This document shows, one piece after another, positions 31,038-39,628 of a stretch of 64,000 nt of DNA (the first letter of the stretch is position 1; the number at the start of each line of letters is the position of its first letter). The position numbers and the translations under genes are program-made. The notes beneath the pieces are model-generated. The model was not told where the DNA came from, ran no database searches, and was given only the letters and a program-made list of their open reading frames with translations. Origin of the DNA: an uncultured Christensenella sp. Its GTDB lineage: Bacteria > Bacillota > Clostridia > Christensenellales > Borkfalkiaceae. Where the stretch lies: positions 1 through 64,000 of the forward strand of contig CAJUGI010000002.1 in the NCBI GenBank assembly GCA_910586065.1, in the 5' to 3' direction.

Positions 31038-32105
31038 ATGTCTGATTTTATATCGGCTAAGGAAGTCGCGGTAAAATGGAATATATCTCAGCGCAGAGTG
31101 GCGGTATTGTGTGCGGAAAACCGTATAGACGGCGCCATAATGGTTGGCAATATGTGGGTTATTCCTAAAAACGCTAAAAAACCCGTTGATAAGCGTACGT
31201 TACGCTATGCAAACAAAAAAATTGTGGAACTGAAACCGTTTGTTAAATGGGTGGGGGGGAAAAGTCAGCTCATAGGGGAACTTGAAAAATATTTGCCGCC
31301 GGTTGGTGAAAAGGTCTTAACAAAATATGCCGAACCAATGGTTGGCGGAGGGGCACTGCTTTTTGCCGTCTTAGCAAAATTTAGTATTAAGCAAATTTAT
31401 ATAAGCGATATTAATTCCGAATTGATAAACGCATATAACGCTGTGAAATTTAATGTTGAAACGCTTATACAAAGTTTAACCGATATTCAGTCTGAATATT
31501 TAAAACTGGATGAGACAGAGAGAAAGAATTTTTATTACTGTGCAAGAAATAAATATAACTCTCTTGAATTAAATGAACAGACGAAAATTGAAAAAGCAAC
31601 ATTATTTATATTTTTAAATAAGACTTGTTTCAACGGGCTTTACAGGGTTAATAAAAAGGGGCAATTCAATGTGCCTATGGGAGCATATAAAAAGCCCGTT
31701 ATTTGTGATGAAAAGAATTTGAGAAACGTTTCAAAAGCACTTAAAAATGTTACGATAGTGTGCGGTGATTATTCTTTATCAAAAGAATTTATTGATAAAA
31801 ACACATTTGTGTATTTAGATCCGCCTTACAGACCGATTTCCGAAACTTCCTCGTTTACTGCATATTCCGCAAATGCATTTGATGACGCAGAACAAATTCG
31901 TTTAGCGCGTTTTATTGACGAAATAAATGCAGTGGGGGCAAAAATTGTTTTAAGTAATTCCGACCCGCAAAACGATAACCCCGAAGATACGTTTTTTGAA
32001 GAATTATATAAGGCATATAAAATTAATAAAGTAGAAGCGTTGAGGATGATAAACAGTAATTCCGATAAACGCGGCAAGATAAAGGAATTGCTTATTTGCA
32101 ATTAA
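31038..32105 (+). CDS. Dam-family DNA adenine N6-methyltransferase with N-terminal HTH
   Basis: 355 aa. Residues 1-50 form an excisionase/MerR-like helix-turn-helix (FISAKEVAVKWNISQRRVAV, then IPKN). The D12-class methylase follows: FVKWVGGKSQLIGELEKYLP near 67-88 (SAM site), YAEPMVGGGALLFAVL, KTCFNGLYRVN, and catalytic DPPYRP near 257. It methylates adenine, probably in a short palindrome such as GATC (family knowledge; site not shown). The extra HTH may control its own operon or add specificity. A PD-(D/E)XK nuclease gene follows after 12 bases, giving a type II restriction-modification pair. AT-rich relative to core genes. Confidence 0.9.
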   Translation: MSDFISAKEVAVKWNISQRRVAVLCAENRIDGAIMVGNMWVIPKNAKKPVDKRTLRYANKKIVELKPFVKWVGGKSQLIGELEKYLPPVGEKVLTKYAEPMVGGGALLFAVLAKFSIKQIYISDINSELINAYNAVKFNVETLIQSLTDIQSEYLKLDETERKNFYYCARNKYNSLELNEQTKIEKATLFIFLNKTCFNGLYRVNKKGQFNVPMGAYKKPVICDEKNLRNVSKALKNVTIVCGDYSLSKEFIDKNTFVYLDPPYRPISETSSFTAYSANAFDDAEQIRLARFIDEINAVGAKIVLSNSDPQNDNPEDTFFEELYKAYKINKVEALRMINSNSDKRGKIKELLICN

Positions 32106-32117
32106 GAGGTAACAGAT

Positions 32118-32657
32118 ATGATAAAGAATGGTAAAGGCGGCGGCAATACGCGCACGGGACTCGTATTTGAGGGTAAAGTTGATTTGGCAACTTTTTTGGG
32201 GCAGCAACCTCATTATAAGTTGGTTGGAAACGATGTTCTTTATGACGGCAATGTTGTTGCGAGAGTTTTTAAAAAGAATGCATTTTATTCTGTATTTCTT
32301 GCCGAATTAAATATTGACTGGAAAAACTACATATCAAAACGCCTGTTGCCGGATGACAGCATTTTCGTCTTACTTAATAATACGCTGTTTATCATAGAGT
32401 GCAAGCACCAGCAAGTTGCGGGTTCGGTTGATGAAAAGTTGCAAACTTGCGATTTTAAGCGTAAGCAGTATAAAAAATTAATGGCGCCTGCGAATATTGA
32501 CGTTGAGTATGTTTATCTTTTAGACGATTGGTTCAGGCAAGACGCTTATAAAGACGTTTTAGACTATATTCATTCCGTAGGCTGTGATTACTATTTCGAA
32601 TACATACCTTTGATGAAATTGGGGTTACCCGTTCCACCTGAATTAATAGAAGATTAA
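32118..32657 (+). CDS. PD-(D/E)XK-type restriction endonuclease
   Basis: 179 aa. It opens NGKGGGNTRTGLVFEGKVDLA, shortened here to GGGNTRTGLVFEGK, a motif seen at the start of a family of type II-like nucleases. The catalytic core is SIFVLLNNTLFIIECKHQQV: the ExK pair is E and K of IECK, followed by GSVDEKLQTCDFKRKQY. It lies 12 bases behind a Dam-type methylase, so restriction partnered to that methylation is the natural reading. Cognate site unknown. Followed by a strong terminator, which ends the island. Confidence 0.82.
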   Translation: MIKNGKGGGNTRTGLVFEGKVDLATFLGQQPHYKLVGNDVLYDGNVVARVFKKNAFYSVFLAELNIDWKNYISKRLLPDDSIFVLLNNTLFIIECKHQQVAGSVDEKLQTCDFKRKQYKKLMAPANIDVEYVYLLDDWFRQDAYKDVLDYIHSVGCDYYFEYIPLMKLGLPVPPELIED

Positions 32658-32661
32658 ATAA

Positions 32662-32693
32662 GCGGCGCGTTTTTTAACGCGCCGCGGCTTTTT
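32662..32693 (+). terminator. Terminator after the restriction-modification pair
   Basis: GCGGCGCGTT-TTTT-AACGCGCCGC followed by GGCTTTTT. Confidence 0.88.
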
Positions 32694-32732
32694 GCAAGGA
32701 AATAATATTTTTGCGTTAAAGTTTAATTATTG

Positions 32733-32761
32733 TTGAAATTTATTTGCCGCTATGTTATAAT
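32733..32761 (+). promoter_or_regulatory. Promoter of pyrH
   Basis: TTGAAA (32733-32738), 17-bp spacer, TATAAT (32756-32761), 32 bases ahead of the GTG at 32794. Confidence 0.75.
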
Positions 32762-32793
32762 AGCTTAGAGTTAAGTATTTTACGGAGAATAAT

Positions 32794-33504
32794 GTGAAAC
32801 CTAAATATAAGAGAGTTCTTATTAAACTTTCAGGCGAGGCGCTTGCCGGAAAAGCGGGGCACGGACTTGACGAAAACGTTATATCGGGCGTGGTTGAACA
32901 GATTAACGCCATTCACGATATGGGCGTGCAGATTGCGCTTGTTATCGGCGGCGGAAACTTCTGGCGCGGGCGACAGGGCAAGCAGATGGACAGAACTACC
33001 GCAGACCATATGGGGATGCTCGCAACGGTTATGAACTCGCTTGCAATGATGGACGCGCTCGAACAAAAGGGCATTCCCACGCGAGTGCAGACGGCGCTGA
33101 TTATGACTTCGGTTGCCGAGCCTTATATTTTAAGAAAGGCTTTGCACCACTTTGAAAAGGGCAGGGTTGTTATTATGGCCTGCGGAACGGGCAATCCTTA
33201 TTGCTCTACCGACACCGCGGCGGCGCAGAGGGCTTGCGAAATTCAGGCGGATTTGCTTTTAATGGCAAAGAATATCGACGGAATTTACGAAAGCGACCCC
33301 AAACTTAATCCCAAAGCAAAAAAATACGACCACATCAAGTTTATAGATATAATAAACCACGGCATAAAGGCAATGGACACCACTGCGGCTACTATGTGTA
33401 TGGAAAACAACGTTCCGGTGCTCGCGTTCGGGCTGGATGAAGAAAATTCCATAATCCGCGCGGTTTGCGGCGAACATTTGGGCACGCTGATAGACAATAA
33501 TTAA
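32794..33504 (+). CDS. pyrH: Uridylate kinase
   Basis: Converts UMP to UDP in the cytoplasm, 236 aa, full length. Amino-acid-kinase fold with KYKRVLIKLSGEALAG at the start, VIGGGNFWRGRQG, TADHMGMLATVMNSLAM, MACGTGNPYCSTD, and KNIDGIYESDPK. Starts with GTG at 32794 behind ACGGAG. It leads a conserved run pyrH-frr-uppS-cdsA-dxr-rseP, although rpsB-tsf, usually adjacent, is separated here by the 4.5-kb accessory island. Confidence 0.97.
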   Translation: MKPKYKRVLIKLSGEALAGKAGHGLDENVISGVVEQINAIHDMGVQIALVIGGGNFWRGRQGKQMDRTTADHMGMLATVMNSLAMMDALEQKGIPTRVQTALIMTSVAEPYILRKALHHFEKGRVVIMACGTGNPYCSTDTAAAQRACEIQADLLLMAKNIDGIYESDPKLNPKAKKYDHIKFIDIINHGIKAMDTTAATMCMENNVPVLAFGLDEENSIIRAVCGEHLGTLIDNN

Positions 33505-33528
33505 AATAAAAAGGGAGAACGATTTATA

Positions 33529-34101
33529 ATGGTAGACAACGAACAGGTTGAAGAGATTCTTTTAACGCTTGACGACAAACTTTCGAAAACGGTAAGCGTT
33601 TTAAAGGAAGAATATCAGGCGGTCCGCGCGGGCAGAGCAAATCCGCACATTCTGGATAAGGTTATGGTGGATTATTACGGCGCGCCCACGCCCGTAACGC
33701 AGACTTCCAACATTTCCGTGCAGGAAGGCAGGTGCCTTGTAATTTCGCCCTGGGACGTTTCGCTTTTAAAGGCTATCGAAAAGGCTTTGCAGACGTCGAA
33801 TATCGGCATTACGCCCACCAACGACGGCAAGGTTATCCGCCTTGCGTTCCCCCAACTCACCGAAGAGCGCAGAAAGGAACTGTGCAAGCAGGTTAAAAAG
33901 ATGGGCGAGGACAGCAAAATCGCGGAAAGGAATATCCGCCGCGACGCATTGGAACAACTTAAAAAGTTGAAAAACGACAAGGCGCTTTCGGAGGATGAAT
34001 ACGCATCCTGCGAAAAGGACGTTGAAAAGTACGTTTCGGAGGCAATTGCGGAGATAGACGCCGCAACCGCCGCCAAAGAAAAGGAGATAATGACCGTTTA
34101 A
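33529..34101 (+). CDS. frr: Ribosome recycling factor
   Basis: Splits post-termination ribosomes together with EF-G. 190 aa, full length: coiled three-helix domain with LKEEYQAVRAGRANPHILDK (near 24-43), small beta domain with VDYYGAPTPVTQTSNISV, and LTEERRKELCKQVKKMGED. The ATG at 33529 has GGGAGAACG upstream. The stop overlaps the uppS start by one base (TAATG). Confidence 0.97.
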   Translation: MVDNEQVEEILLTLDDKLSKTVSVLKEEYQAVRAGRANPHILDKVMVDYYGAPTPVTQTSNISVQEGRCLVISPWDVSLLKAIEKALQTSNIGITPTNDGKVIRLAFPQLTEERRKELCKQVKKMGEDSKIAERNIRRDALEQLKKLKNDKALSEDEYASCEKDVEKYVSEAIAEIDAATAAKEKEIMTV

Positions 34102-34781
34102 TGGAAAATATTCCTCTGCACGTCGGACTTATTATGGACGGCAACGGCAGGTGGGCGAAAAAAAGGCTTATGCCGCGTTCGCTCGGGCATAACGCCGGTA
34201 TGAACCGTGTGGTTTCGCTTGCCGAACACGCACAAAAGAGGGGAATTAAGTACCTTACGGTTTACGCGCTTTCTTCCGAAAATCTTGCAAGACCAAAGGA
34301 AGAGCTTGAAGGGCTGTTTAATCTTTTCAGAAAATATTTTTCCGAAAACGTTAAAAAGCTTTACGGGCAGAACGCCGCGGTAAAAATAATAGGCGATATG
34401 CAAGGGTTGCCGCATGACGTTGCAAAGCTTTTAGCCGAGGGGGAAGCCAATTCACCGAAAGAAGCGACCTTTTGCATGGTTTTTGCAATAAACTACGGTT
34501 CGCGCAAGGAAATCGTGCGCGCCGCAAAACTTGCCGCGGAGAGCGGAGAAGAAATTACCGAAAAGACGCTTGAAAAATATCTTTATACGGGCGGAATTCC
34601 GAACCCGGATTTGATTATACGTACGGGCGGAGAAATAAGACTTTCGAACTTCCTTTTGTATCAGGCGGCTTATTCCGAACTTTATTTTACAGACGTGCTT
34701 TTTCCGGATTTTACGGAAAAAGAGTTTGATAAGGCTTTAAAAGAATTTTCACGCCGCGACAGACGGTTCGGGAGAGTTTAA
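34101..34781 (+). CDS. uppS: Isoprenyl transferase (undecaprenyl diphosphate synthase)
   Basis: Adds isopentenyl units to make the lipid carrier for cell-wall synthesis. 226 aa. Catalytic Asp in LIMDGNGRWAKKR near 13, GHNAGMNRVV, YALSSENLARPKEE, AINYGSRKEI and the closing RTGGEIRLSNFLLYQAAYSEL. The start overlaps frr by one base. cdsA follows after 31 bases with its own AAGGAG. Confidence 0.96.
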   Translation: MENIPLHVGLIMDGNGRWAKKRLMPRSLGHNAGMNRVVSLAEHAQKRGIKYLTVYALSSENLARPKEELEGLFNLFRKYFSENVKKLYGQNAAVKIIGDMQGLPHDVAKLLAEGEANSPKEATFCMVFAINYGSRKEIVRAAKLAAESGEEITEKTLEKYLYTGGIPNPDLIIRTGGEIRLSNFLLYQAAYSELYFTDVLFPDFTEKEFDKALKEFSRRDRRFGRV

Positions 34782-34812
34782 ATATAATAAGTTCTTAATA
34801 AGGAGAATTTTT

Positions 34813-35781
34813 GTGGGACAAAAAAACAGCAGCTTAAAGCCGAGAATATTGACGAGCGTCGTTTACGTCGTCATATGGATTGCGCTTTGCGCGCTTAAAT
34901 GGTGCGTGCCTTACACCGCAGTTCAGGGAACCGACGTTTATTGGGGCTCGCTTGGATTCGATATACTCTTTACGGCAATTTCGGTTATCGGTTGTTTTGA
35001 ATTTTTGCGGGCAATTGACAACACAAACGGCGAAAAGAAAATTTCGGCTATGCAACGTGCGTTTACGCTTGCGTTCTGCGCTATATGCGTTCCTTTGTAC
35101 GTGCTTACCGAAATTACTATGCACAAAGGGTATCTCGGCGTTTCGTGCGCGTTTGCCATTTACGGATTGTTTCTTGCGGCGACTTCGGTTTTCGACCATA
35201 ACAGAAGTTCGGTTAAAGGTACGATATCCTGTGTTTTTGCAATGTTGTATTGCGGAGTGCTTTCGACAATGATGGCCGCCATAAACCACCTTACGCGCAA
35301 CTCTATGGTTGCGATACTGGTGTTGTTTATGTCAACCGTATTCACCGACGCTGGCGCGTTTCTTGCCGGCAGCACGTTAAAGAAATGGCTTCCCGCAAAG
35401 CTTGCGCCGCAACTTTCGCCCAATAAAACGATAGTGGGCGCCGTCGGCGGACTTATCGGCGGCATTGCCGGTTCGCTTTTGGCTTTGGGCGTAATGTACC
35501 TCTTCGGCGGCGTAAACGAACCCATAATTCTGGGCTTCAACAACGTTTTTCTTCAGTTTACAAGCAATTTCCCTTACGTAGTATCGTTTATGCTTGTTGG
35601 GCTTTTCACTTCGGTTCTGGCTCAGGTGGGGGACCTTTTGGAAAGCGCGATAAAACGCGAGTGCGGTTTGAAGGATATGGGAAATCTTTTGCCCGGGCAC
35701 GGAGGAATTTTAGACAGGTTTGACAGCATGCTTTATTGCAGTGTAATCGTCCTTTTCAGTTTCGGCACGATAATAATTTAA
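34813..35781 (+). CDS. cdsA: Phosphatidate cytidylyltransferase
   Basis: Membrane enzyme forming CDP-diacylglycerol. 322 aa with about eight hydrophobic helices. C-terminal family signature is present: LLESAIKRECGLKDMGNLLP, then GHGGILDRFDSM, with conserved Asp residues. Starts at GTG 34813 behind AAGGAG. Its product feeds cardiolipin synthesis (cls at 10133). It lies in the usual order between uppS and dxr. Confidence 0.94.
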   Translation: MGQKNSSLKPRILTSVVYVVIWIALCALKWCVPYTAVQGTDVYWGSLGFDILFTAISVIGCFEFLRAIDNTNGEKKISAMQRAFTLAFCAICVPLYVLTEITMHKGYLGVSCAFAIYGLFLAATSVFDHNRSSVKGTISCVFAMLYCGVLSTMMAAINHLTRNSMVAILVLFMSTVFTDAGAFLAGSTLKKWLPAKLAPQLSPNKTIVGAVGGLIGGIAGSLLALGVMYLFGGVNEPIILGFNNVFLQFTSNFPYVVSFMLVGLFTSVLAQVGDLLESAIKRECGLKDMGNLLPGHGGILDRFDSMLYCSVIVLFSFGTIII

Positions 35782-35807
35782 GCAGAATATAATAAATAAA
35801 CGAAAAC

Positions 35808-35830
35808 GCCGCTTTAAAGCGGCATTTTTG
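35808..35830 (+). terminator. Terminator between cdsA and dxr
   Basis: GCCGCTTTAAAGCGGC followed by ATTTTTG. It separates dxr into its own transcription unit. Confidence 0.8.
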
Positions 35831-35858
35831 TCATTAAATAAAAATTTTCGGGTATAAT
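35828..35858 (+). promoter_or_regulatory. Probable promoter of dxr, leaderless type
   Basis: TATAAT at 35853-35858 with TTGTCA at 35828-35833 (19-bp spacer, weak). Only five bases separate the -10 from the ATG at 35864, and no ribosome site exists. Confidence 0.55.
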
Positions 35859-35863
35859 AATTT

Positions 35864-36964
35864 ATGAAAAAGATTGCGTTAATCGGTTCTACGGGCTCTA
35901 TCGGCAGACAGGTTTTAGAGGTTGTCCGCGGACGCAGAGACTTATTCAAAATCGTGGCTTTGGTTGCGGGCAGTCCCTCGGAGGACTTTAAGCGGCAGGT
36001 GAGGGAGTTTAAACCGGAATATTCCGCCGTTGCGGCGGAGAACGCCGAAGCGGCCTTAAAAGCCGCCGAAATCGAAAGCGCGGATTTGGTTTTTAACGCC
36101 GCAACCGGCTTTGCCGGACTGGAATACAGCGTCCGCGCGTTAAAAGCCGGCAAATTTCTTGCGCTTGCCAATAAGGAGACTCTTGTTTGCGGCGGCGAGC
36201 TTGTAACAAGGCTTGCAAAATCTGCAGGGAAAGAGATTATACCCGTTGACAGCGAACATTCGGCAATCTGGCAGTGCTTGAACTTCGGCAAGCGCGGCGA
36301 TTTTAAAAAGCTGATAATTACTGCGAGCGGCGGGGCTTTCCGCGGCAGAAAGTGGGAGGACTTAAAAAACGTCACTCCCGGGGAAGCTTTAAACCATCCC
36401 ACATGGAAGATGGGGAAAAAGATAACCGTGGACAGCGCAACTCTTTTGAACAAAGGTTACGAGGTAATAGAAGCGCACGTTTTGTTCGGGGCGCCCTATT
36501 CCAAAATAGAAACGGTTATACAGCCGCAAAGCATAGTTCATTCGCTTGTGGAGTTTAAAGACGGCGCTATTATAGCTCAGATGGGCACGCCTACAATGGA
36601 AGTTCCCGTCCGTCTTGCGCTCACATATCCCGACAGACTGCCTTCGGCTGTGAAACCTCTCAATTTCAAAAACGCATTTTCGCTTGAATTCGAACCGCTG
36701 AAAGCCAAGAATTATCCGCTGTTTGCGCTTGCGCTCGACGCCGCAAAGGAAGGCGGCACGTTGCCCTGCGCACTGAATGCGGCGGACGAAGTGGCGGTTA
36801 AAGCGTTTTTGGACGGAAAAATCTCTTTCACCGAAATATTTTCGGTGGTTGACAGCGTGCTTGCGGTGACCCCGCGCGATGAAGCGGTAAGCTTTAAACA
36901 GCTTGCCGAAGTGGACCGCGCGGCCCGTTGGAGAGCGCAAAAATTAATTTTCAAAATGCGGTAA
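35864..36964 (+). CDS. dxr: 1-deoxy-D-xylulose 5-phosphate reductoisomerase
   Basis: Second step of the MEP isoprenoid pathway, using NADPH. 366 aa, slightly shorter than the usual 380-400. GSTGSIGRQVL near 7, LANKETLVCGG, metal site PVDSEHSAIWQC, TASGGAFRG, HPTWKMGKKITVDSATLLNKG in pieces, and EVIEAHVLFG. It supplies precursor for UppS upstream. The first methionine, as in homologues, lies directly behind a -10 element, so the message is probably leaderless. Confidence 0.96.
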   Translation: MKKIALIGSTGSIGRQVLEVVRGRRDLFKIVALVAGSPSEDFKRQVREFKPEYSAVAAENAEAALKAAEIESADLVFNAATGFAGLEYSVRALKAGKFLALANKETLVCGGELVTRLAKSAGKEIIPVDSEHSAIWQCLNFGKRGDFKKLIITASGGAFRGRKWEDLKNVTPGEALNHPTWKMGKKITVDSATLLNKGYEVIEAHVLFGAPYSKIETVIQPQSIVHSLVEFKDGAIIAQMGTPTMEVPVRLALTYPDRLPSAVKPLNFKNAFSLEFEPLKAKNYPLFALALDAAKEGGTLPCALNAADEVAVKAFLDGKISFTEIFSVVDSVLAVTPRDEAVSFKQLAEVDRAARWRAQKLIFKMR

Positions 36965-36986
36965 AACACGCGCGGCGCACTACGTC

Positions 36987-37018
36987 CGCAGCGCGGAAAT
37001 TTCCGCGCTGCGGGTTTT
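36987..37018 (+). terminator. Hairpin and T-run immediately before rseP
   Basis: CGCAGCGCGGAAA/TTTCCGCGCTGCG, a 13-bp stem without extra loop bases, followed by GGTTTTTA. The TTG start of rseP is 10 bases after the stem, so the hairpin occupies the normal ribosome-site region. Confidence 0.8.
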
Positions 37019-37022
37019 TATA

Positions 37023-38153
37023 TTGATTAATTTACTTTCGGCGGCTTCCGTATGGGGCACGATAGGTTCGGTTATTCTTGCAATAGTAATTTTGCTTGTA
37101 ATGGTAACCGTACACGAATTCGGGCACTATATTGCGGGCAAAATTTTAAAATTTAAAATAAACGAATTTGCCGTAGGTTTCGGGCCCAAGCTTTTTAAGC
37201 GTACGTCTAAGAAAACCGGCGAGGCCTTTTCCGTGAGGTTGTTCCCGCTGGGCGGATTCTGTGCGTTTGCGGGCGAGGACGAGGAGGCTGAGGACGAGCG
37301 TTCGTTCAACTCAAAGGCGCCCTGGAAGCGCGTTATAGTTCTGCTTGCAGGTCCGCTGTTCAACTATATTCTGGCGTTGCTGCTTATTATGATTTCTATG
37401 GGGGCGTTCGGTCAGCCGGTGTTCAAAGTCGGTGCGGTGGCGCCTTACGAGGGGGCAAATGCGGAAATTTACGCTGAATACTCTTTGACGGAAGAAGACG
37501 TTATTTTAAGCGTCGAAGGGCGAAATATTTATCTTGTAACCGATTTTATTTCTGCATTGAAGGGCAAAAAAGCGGGCGACGAAGCCGCCGTTTGCGTTGT
37601 GCGCGGCGGTAATGCCGAAAATATAAAGATAAAATTGCGCACCGACTGCGATTTTGAAAGTTCTTCGGATACTTCCAAGGTGTGGCGTGCGCTGGGTATA
37701 GGTACTTACGTTGCGGAAAACGGACTGAGTTATTACAACATAGGCGCGGTCAATTACCGTTTCGGATTCTTTGAAACTATCGGGCGGTCGTTTGCCTATT
37801 CGGGGCGCGTTGCGGGTACCATATTTAAAGTTTTGGGCGAGCTTTTAACGGGCAGGCTTGGGCTTTCGGCTATGGGCGGTCCCGTTACAACGATAAAAGT
37901 AACGTCGGAACTTGCTTCGCAGAGTATACAGAGCTTTTTTGAAATTGCGGCGTATATAGGGGTTAACCTTGCCGTTTTCAATCTTTTGCCCATACCCGCG
38001 CTCGACGGCAGTAAGATTGTTTTCTGCATTATAGAGTGGATTTTCAAAAAGCCCGTTCCGCGCAAAATAGAGGCGATAATCCACACCGTCGGTTTTATAT
38101 TAATTCTCGCGTTTGCGGTGCTGATAGACGTTTTGCAGTTTGTGCGATGTTAA
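37023..38153 (+). CDS. rseP: Site-2 protease family RIP metalloprotease RseP
   Basis: Intramembrane zinc protease, 376 aa. HEFGHY near residues 38-43 supplies two zinc histidines and the catalytic Glu. A PDZ domain (about 135-210; EEDVILSVEGRNIY) follows. The third zinc ligand region is NLAVFNLLPIPALDGSK near 320. Four membrane helices. In Firmicutes this enzyme cleaves anti-sigma factors or signal-peptide remnants. The start is TTG 37023 with no clear Shine-Dalgarno; no in-frame ATG or GTG precedes the zinc motif closely enough, so the start is uncertain. Confidence 0.92.
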   Translation: MINLLSAASVWGTIGSVILAIVILLVMVTVHEFGHYIAGKILKFKINEFAVGFGPKLFKRTSKKTGEAFSVRLFPLGGFCAFAGEDEEAEDERSFNSKAPWKRVIVLLAGPLFNYILALLLIMISMGAFGQPVFKVGAVAPYEGANAEIYAEYSLTEEDVILSVEGRNIYLVTDFISALKGKKAGDEAAVCVVRGGNAENIKIKLRTDCDFESSSDTSKVWRALGIGTYVAENGLSYYNIGAVNYRFGFFETIGRSFAYSGRVAGTIFKVLGELLTGRLGLSAMGGPVTTIKVTSELASQSIQSFFEIAAYIGVNLAVFNLLPIPALDGSKIVFCIIEWIFKKPVPRKIEAIIHTVGFILILAFAVLIDVLQFVRC

Positions 38154-38168
38154 AACTTACGACAAATA

Positions 38169-38200
38169 AAATCCCGACGGTTTATGCCGTCGGGATTTTT
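38169..38200. terminator. Bidirectional terminator between rseP and the thiT-like gene
   Basis: AAATCCCGACGG-TTTATG-CCGTCGGGATTT with A/T tracts on both sides. Confidence 0.9.
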
Positions 38201-38203
38201 ATA

Positions 38204-39460
38204 TTAATTTCCCCGAGTCGTATCGGGGGCGGAAGGTTCCGAAAGGCCGCCTTGAACTGCCGACGCCGGCTTAACGAGTGCGCCGGCTTGTATGCGCTTA
38301 ACCTGACTTATAAAAGGCCTTACCGAAAGAATGATTACGCCGACGGCAATTGCTATTGCAATATCGGGGAACACAAACGCGTTGTAGCCGAGGCTGTACG
38401 CCCAGACGTTGTCCAGTGTGGAATATTCCGAAAACGCGAACACGCCCGAAAGCACGTGCGCGGCAAAGCGCAGAACGGCGGCAACGATTGCGCCCAGAGC
38501 GAACTGTACCTGCGGAAGTTTTTCAAGTTTTTTTATTTTTGCAAACATTCCCGCAAGTCCAATCGCCGCAAACGCTACGGGATAATCCAGAAGGAACTGC
38601 GCGGGATGAATCAGCCAGGGATTCTGCACGCACTGTAAAACGCCGTAAGCCGCGCCCGTCATAACGCCTTTTCTTACCCCGAACATATATGCGTAAAGCA
38701 TAAGGGGAAGGAGTGACGCAAGCGTAAGCGAACCGCCCTGCGGCATGGACCACAGCTTTATGTATGAAAGGGCAAAGCTCATTGCAATGCAAATAGCCGC
38801 GTACGCAATCGATTTTGAATCGAATTCTTTCTTTTCGCCTTTGCCCAAAAAGAAAGCACACAAGCCTATTATAATAATAAGTCCCGCCGCGCAGGCGTAT
38901 AAAACGCCGTTTTCGGTTGCGGTAATAACCGCGCCGTTGTTTTCTTCGGCAGAGCCTTTTGCAAGGTAAACGGCAAGGCAAACAAGCAGCGCCACAAGCG
39001 CCGCGCCGAACGCGGAAGCCACGGTTATTAAAGTTATTTTAAAAGTCTTTTTTGAAAAGAAACTTGCAATATACGCCGCGGCAACGCCGGCAACGGTTAC
39101 GCAACCCAAAATAATAGCGGGCACAAGTTCAAAATATAAAAGGTCGGCATATTCGCCGTAGCCTTTTTCGGCTATTTTTGCAAAGTCCAGCGCCAACATG
39201 CTTACGGTTACCGTCATTACAAAGCCTATTACAAGCGCGCCTGCGGTTTTAAAAAATCCTTTAAATAATTCGGGTTTTTTGAATTTAACAAAAATTCCTA
39301 TGCCGATAAGCATAGCGGCAAGCGCGAGTGCGGCGTACAAAAACACTTGCGTCAAAAAGTTTGAGGCGTATTCCGTCCAGACTTCTTCGTACAGATAGTA
39401 CTTGTGTCCGTCTACCGGAATGCGGTCGAAGTACGAGCTGCACAGTTGTGAAAAAAACAT
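38204..39460 (-). CDS. ThiT-family thiamine transporter with extra N-terminal membrane domain
   Basis: 418 aa. Residues about 215-400 match ThiT, the substrate-binding subunit of energy-coupling factor thiamine transporters: AYAAICIAMSFALSYIKLW, MPQGGSLTLASLLPLMLYAY, GAAYGVLQCVQNPWLIHPAQ, FLLDYPVAFAAIGLAG. ThiT is normally about 180-200 aa; here roughly 200 residues with five predicted helices precede it. I do not recognise that domain. Start ATG 39460 has AAGGAG upstream. A TPP-riboswitch-like leader precedes the gene, in agreement with thiamine uptake. Confidence 0.85.
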   Translation of the reverse strand: MFFSQLCSSYFDRIPVDGHKYYLYEEVWTEYASNFLTQVFLYAALALAAMLIGIGIFVKFKKPELFKGFFKTAGALVIGFVMTVTVSMLALDFAKIAEKGYGEYADLLYFELVPAIILGCVTVAGVAAAYIASFFSKKTFKITLITVASAFGAALVALLVCLAVYLAKGSAEENNGAVITATENGVLYACAAGLIIIIGLCAFFLGKGEKKEFDSKSIAYAAICIAMSFALSYIKLWSMPQGGSLTLASLLPLMLYAYMFGVRKGVMTGAAYGVLQCVQNPWLIHPAQFLLDYPVAFAAIGLAGMFAKIKKLEKLPQVQFALGAIVAAVLRFAAHVLSGVFAFSEYSTLDNVWAYSLGYNAFVFPDIAIAIAVGVIILSVRPFISQVKRIQAGALVKPASAVQGGLSEPSAPDTTRGN

Positions 39461-39544
39461 AAAATTTCTCCTTCTACCGCCGTTGATTTATTAAAAAAAT
39501 AAACGTCCCCCGTGCAAAAATTCAGGGAACGCCGAAAAAATCTC

Positions 39545-39628
39545 TTTGTCTTATCGCTCAACCATTACGTTGCCGATTCAAAGGGTATAATCTCAGCTTG
39601 CGTATTTGCTTCGCATCTCATTGTAAGG
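39545..39628 (-). ncRNA. Probable TPP riboswitch (diverged)
   Basis: On the minus strand, 5' to 3': GAGATGC (compare GGGGTGC), a P3-like stem, GCTGAGATTATACCCTTTGAA, which matches the conserved GCUGAGA...ACCCUUUGAA block exactly, then CAAC-GTAATG-GTTG as the P5 stem-loop containing UAAU, and AGCG. The 3' P1/P2 side is diverged. It lies about 85-170 bases ahead of the ThiT-like gene, which is a standard target for TPP control. Outer pairing could not be fully resolved by eye. Confidence 0.62.

Noticed and set aside
28548..32657. Prophage
   Set aside because: Only one phage structural gene is present; no integrase, terminase, capsid or lysis genes.
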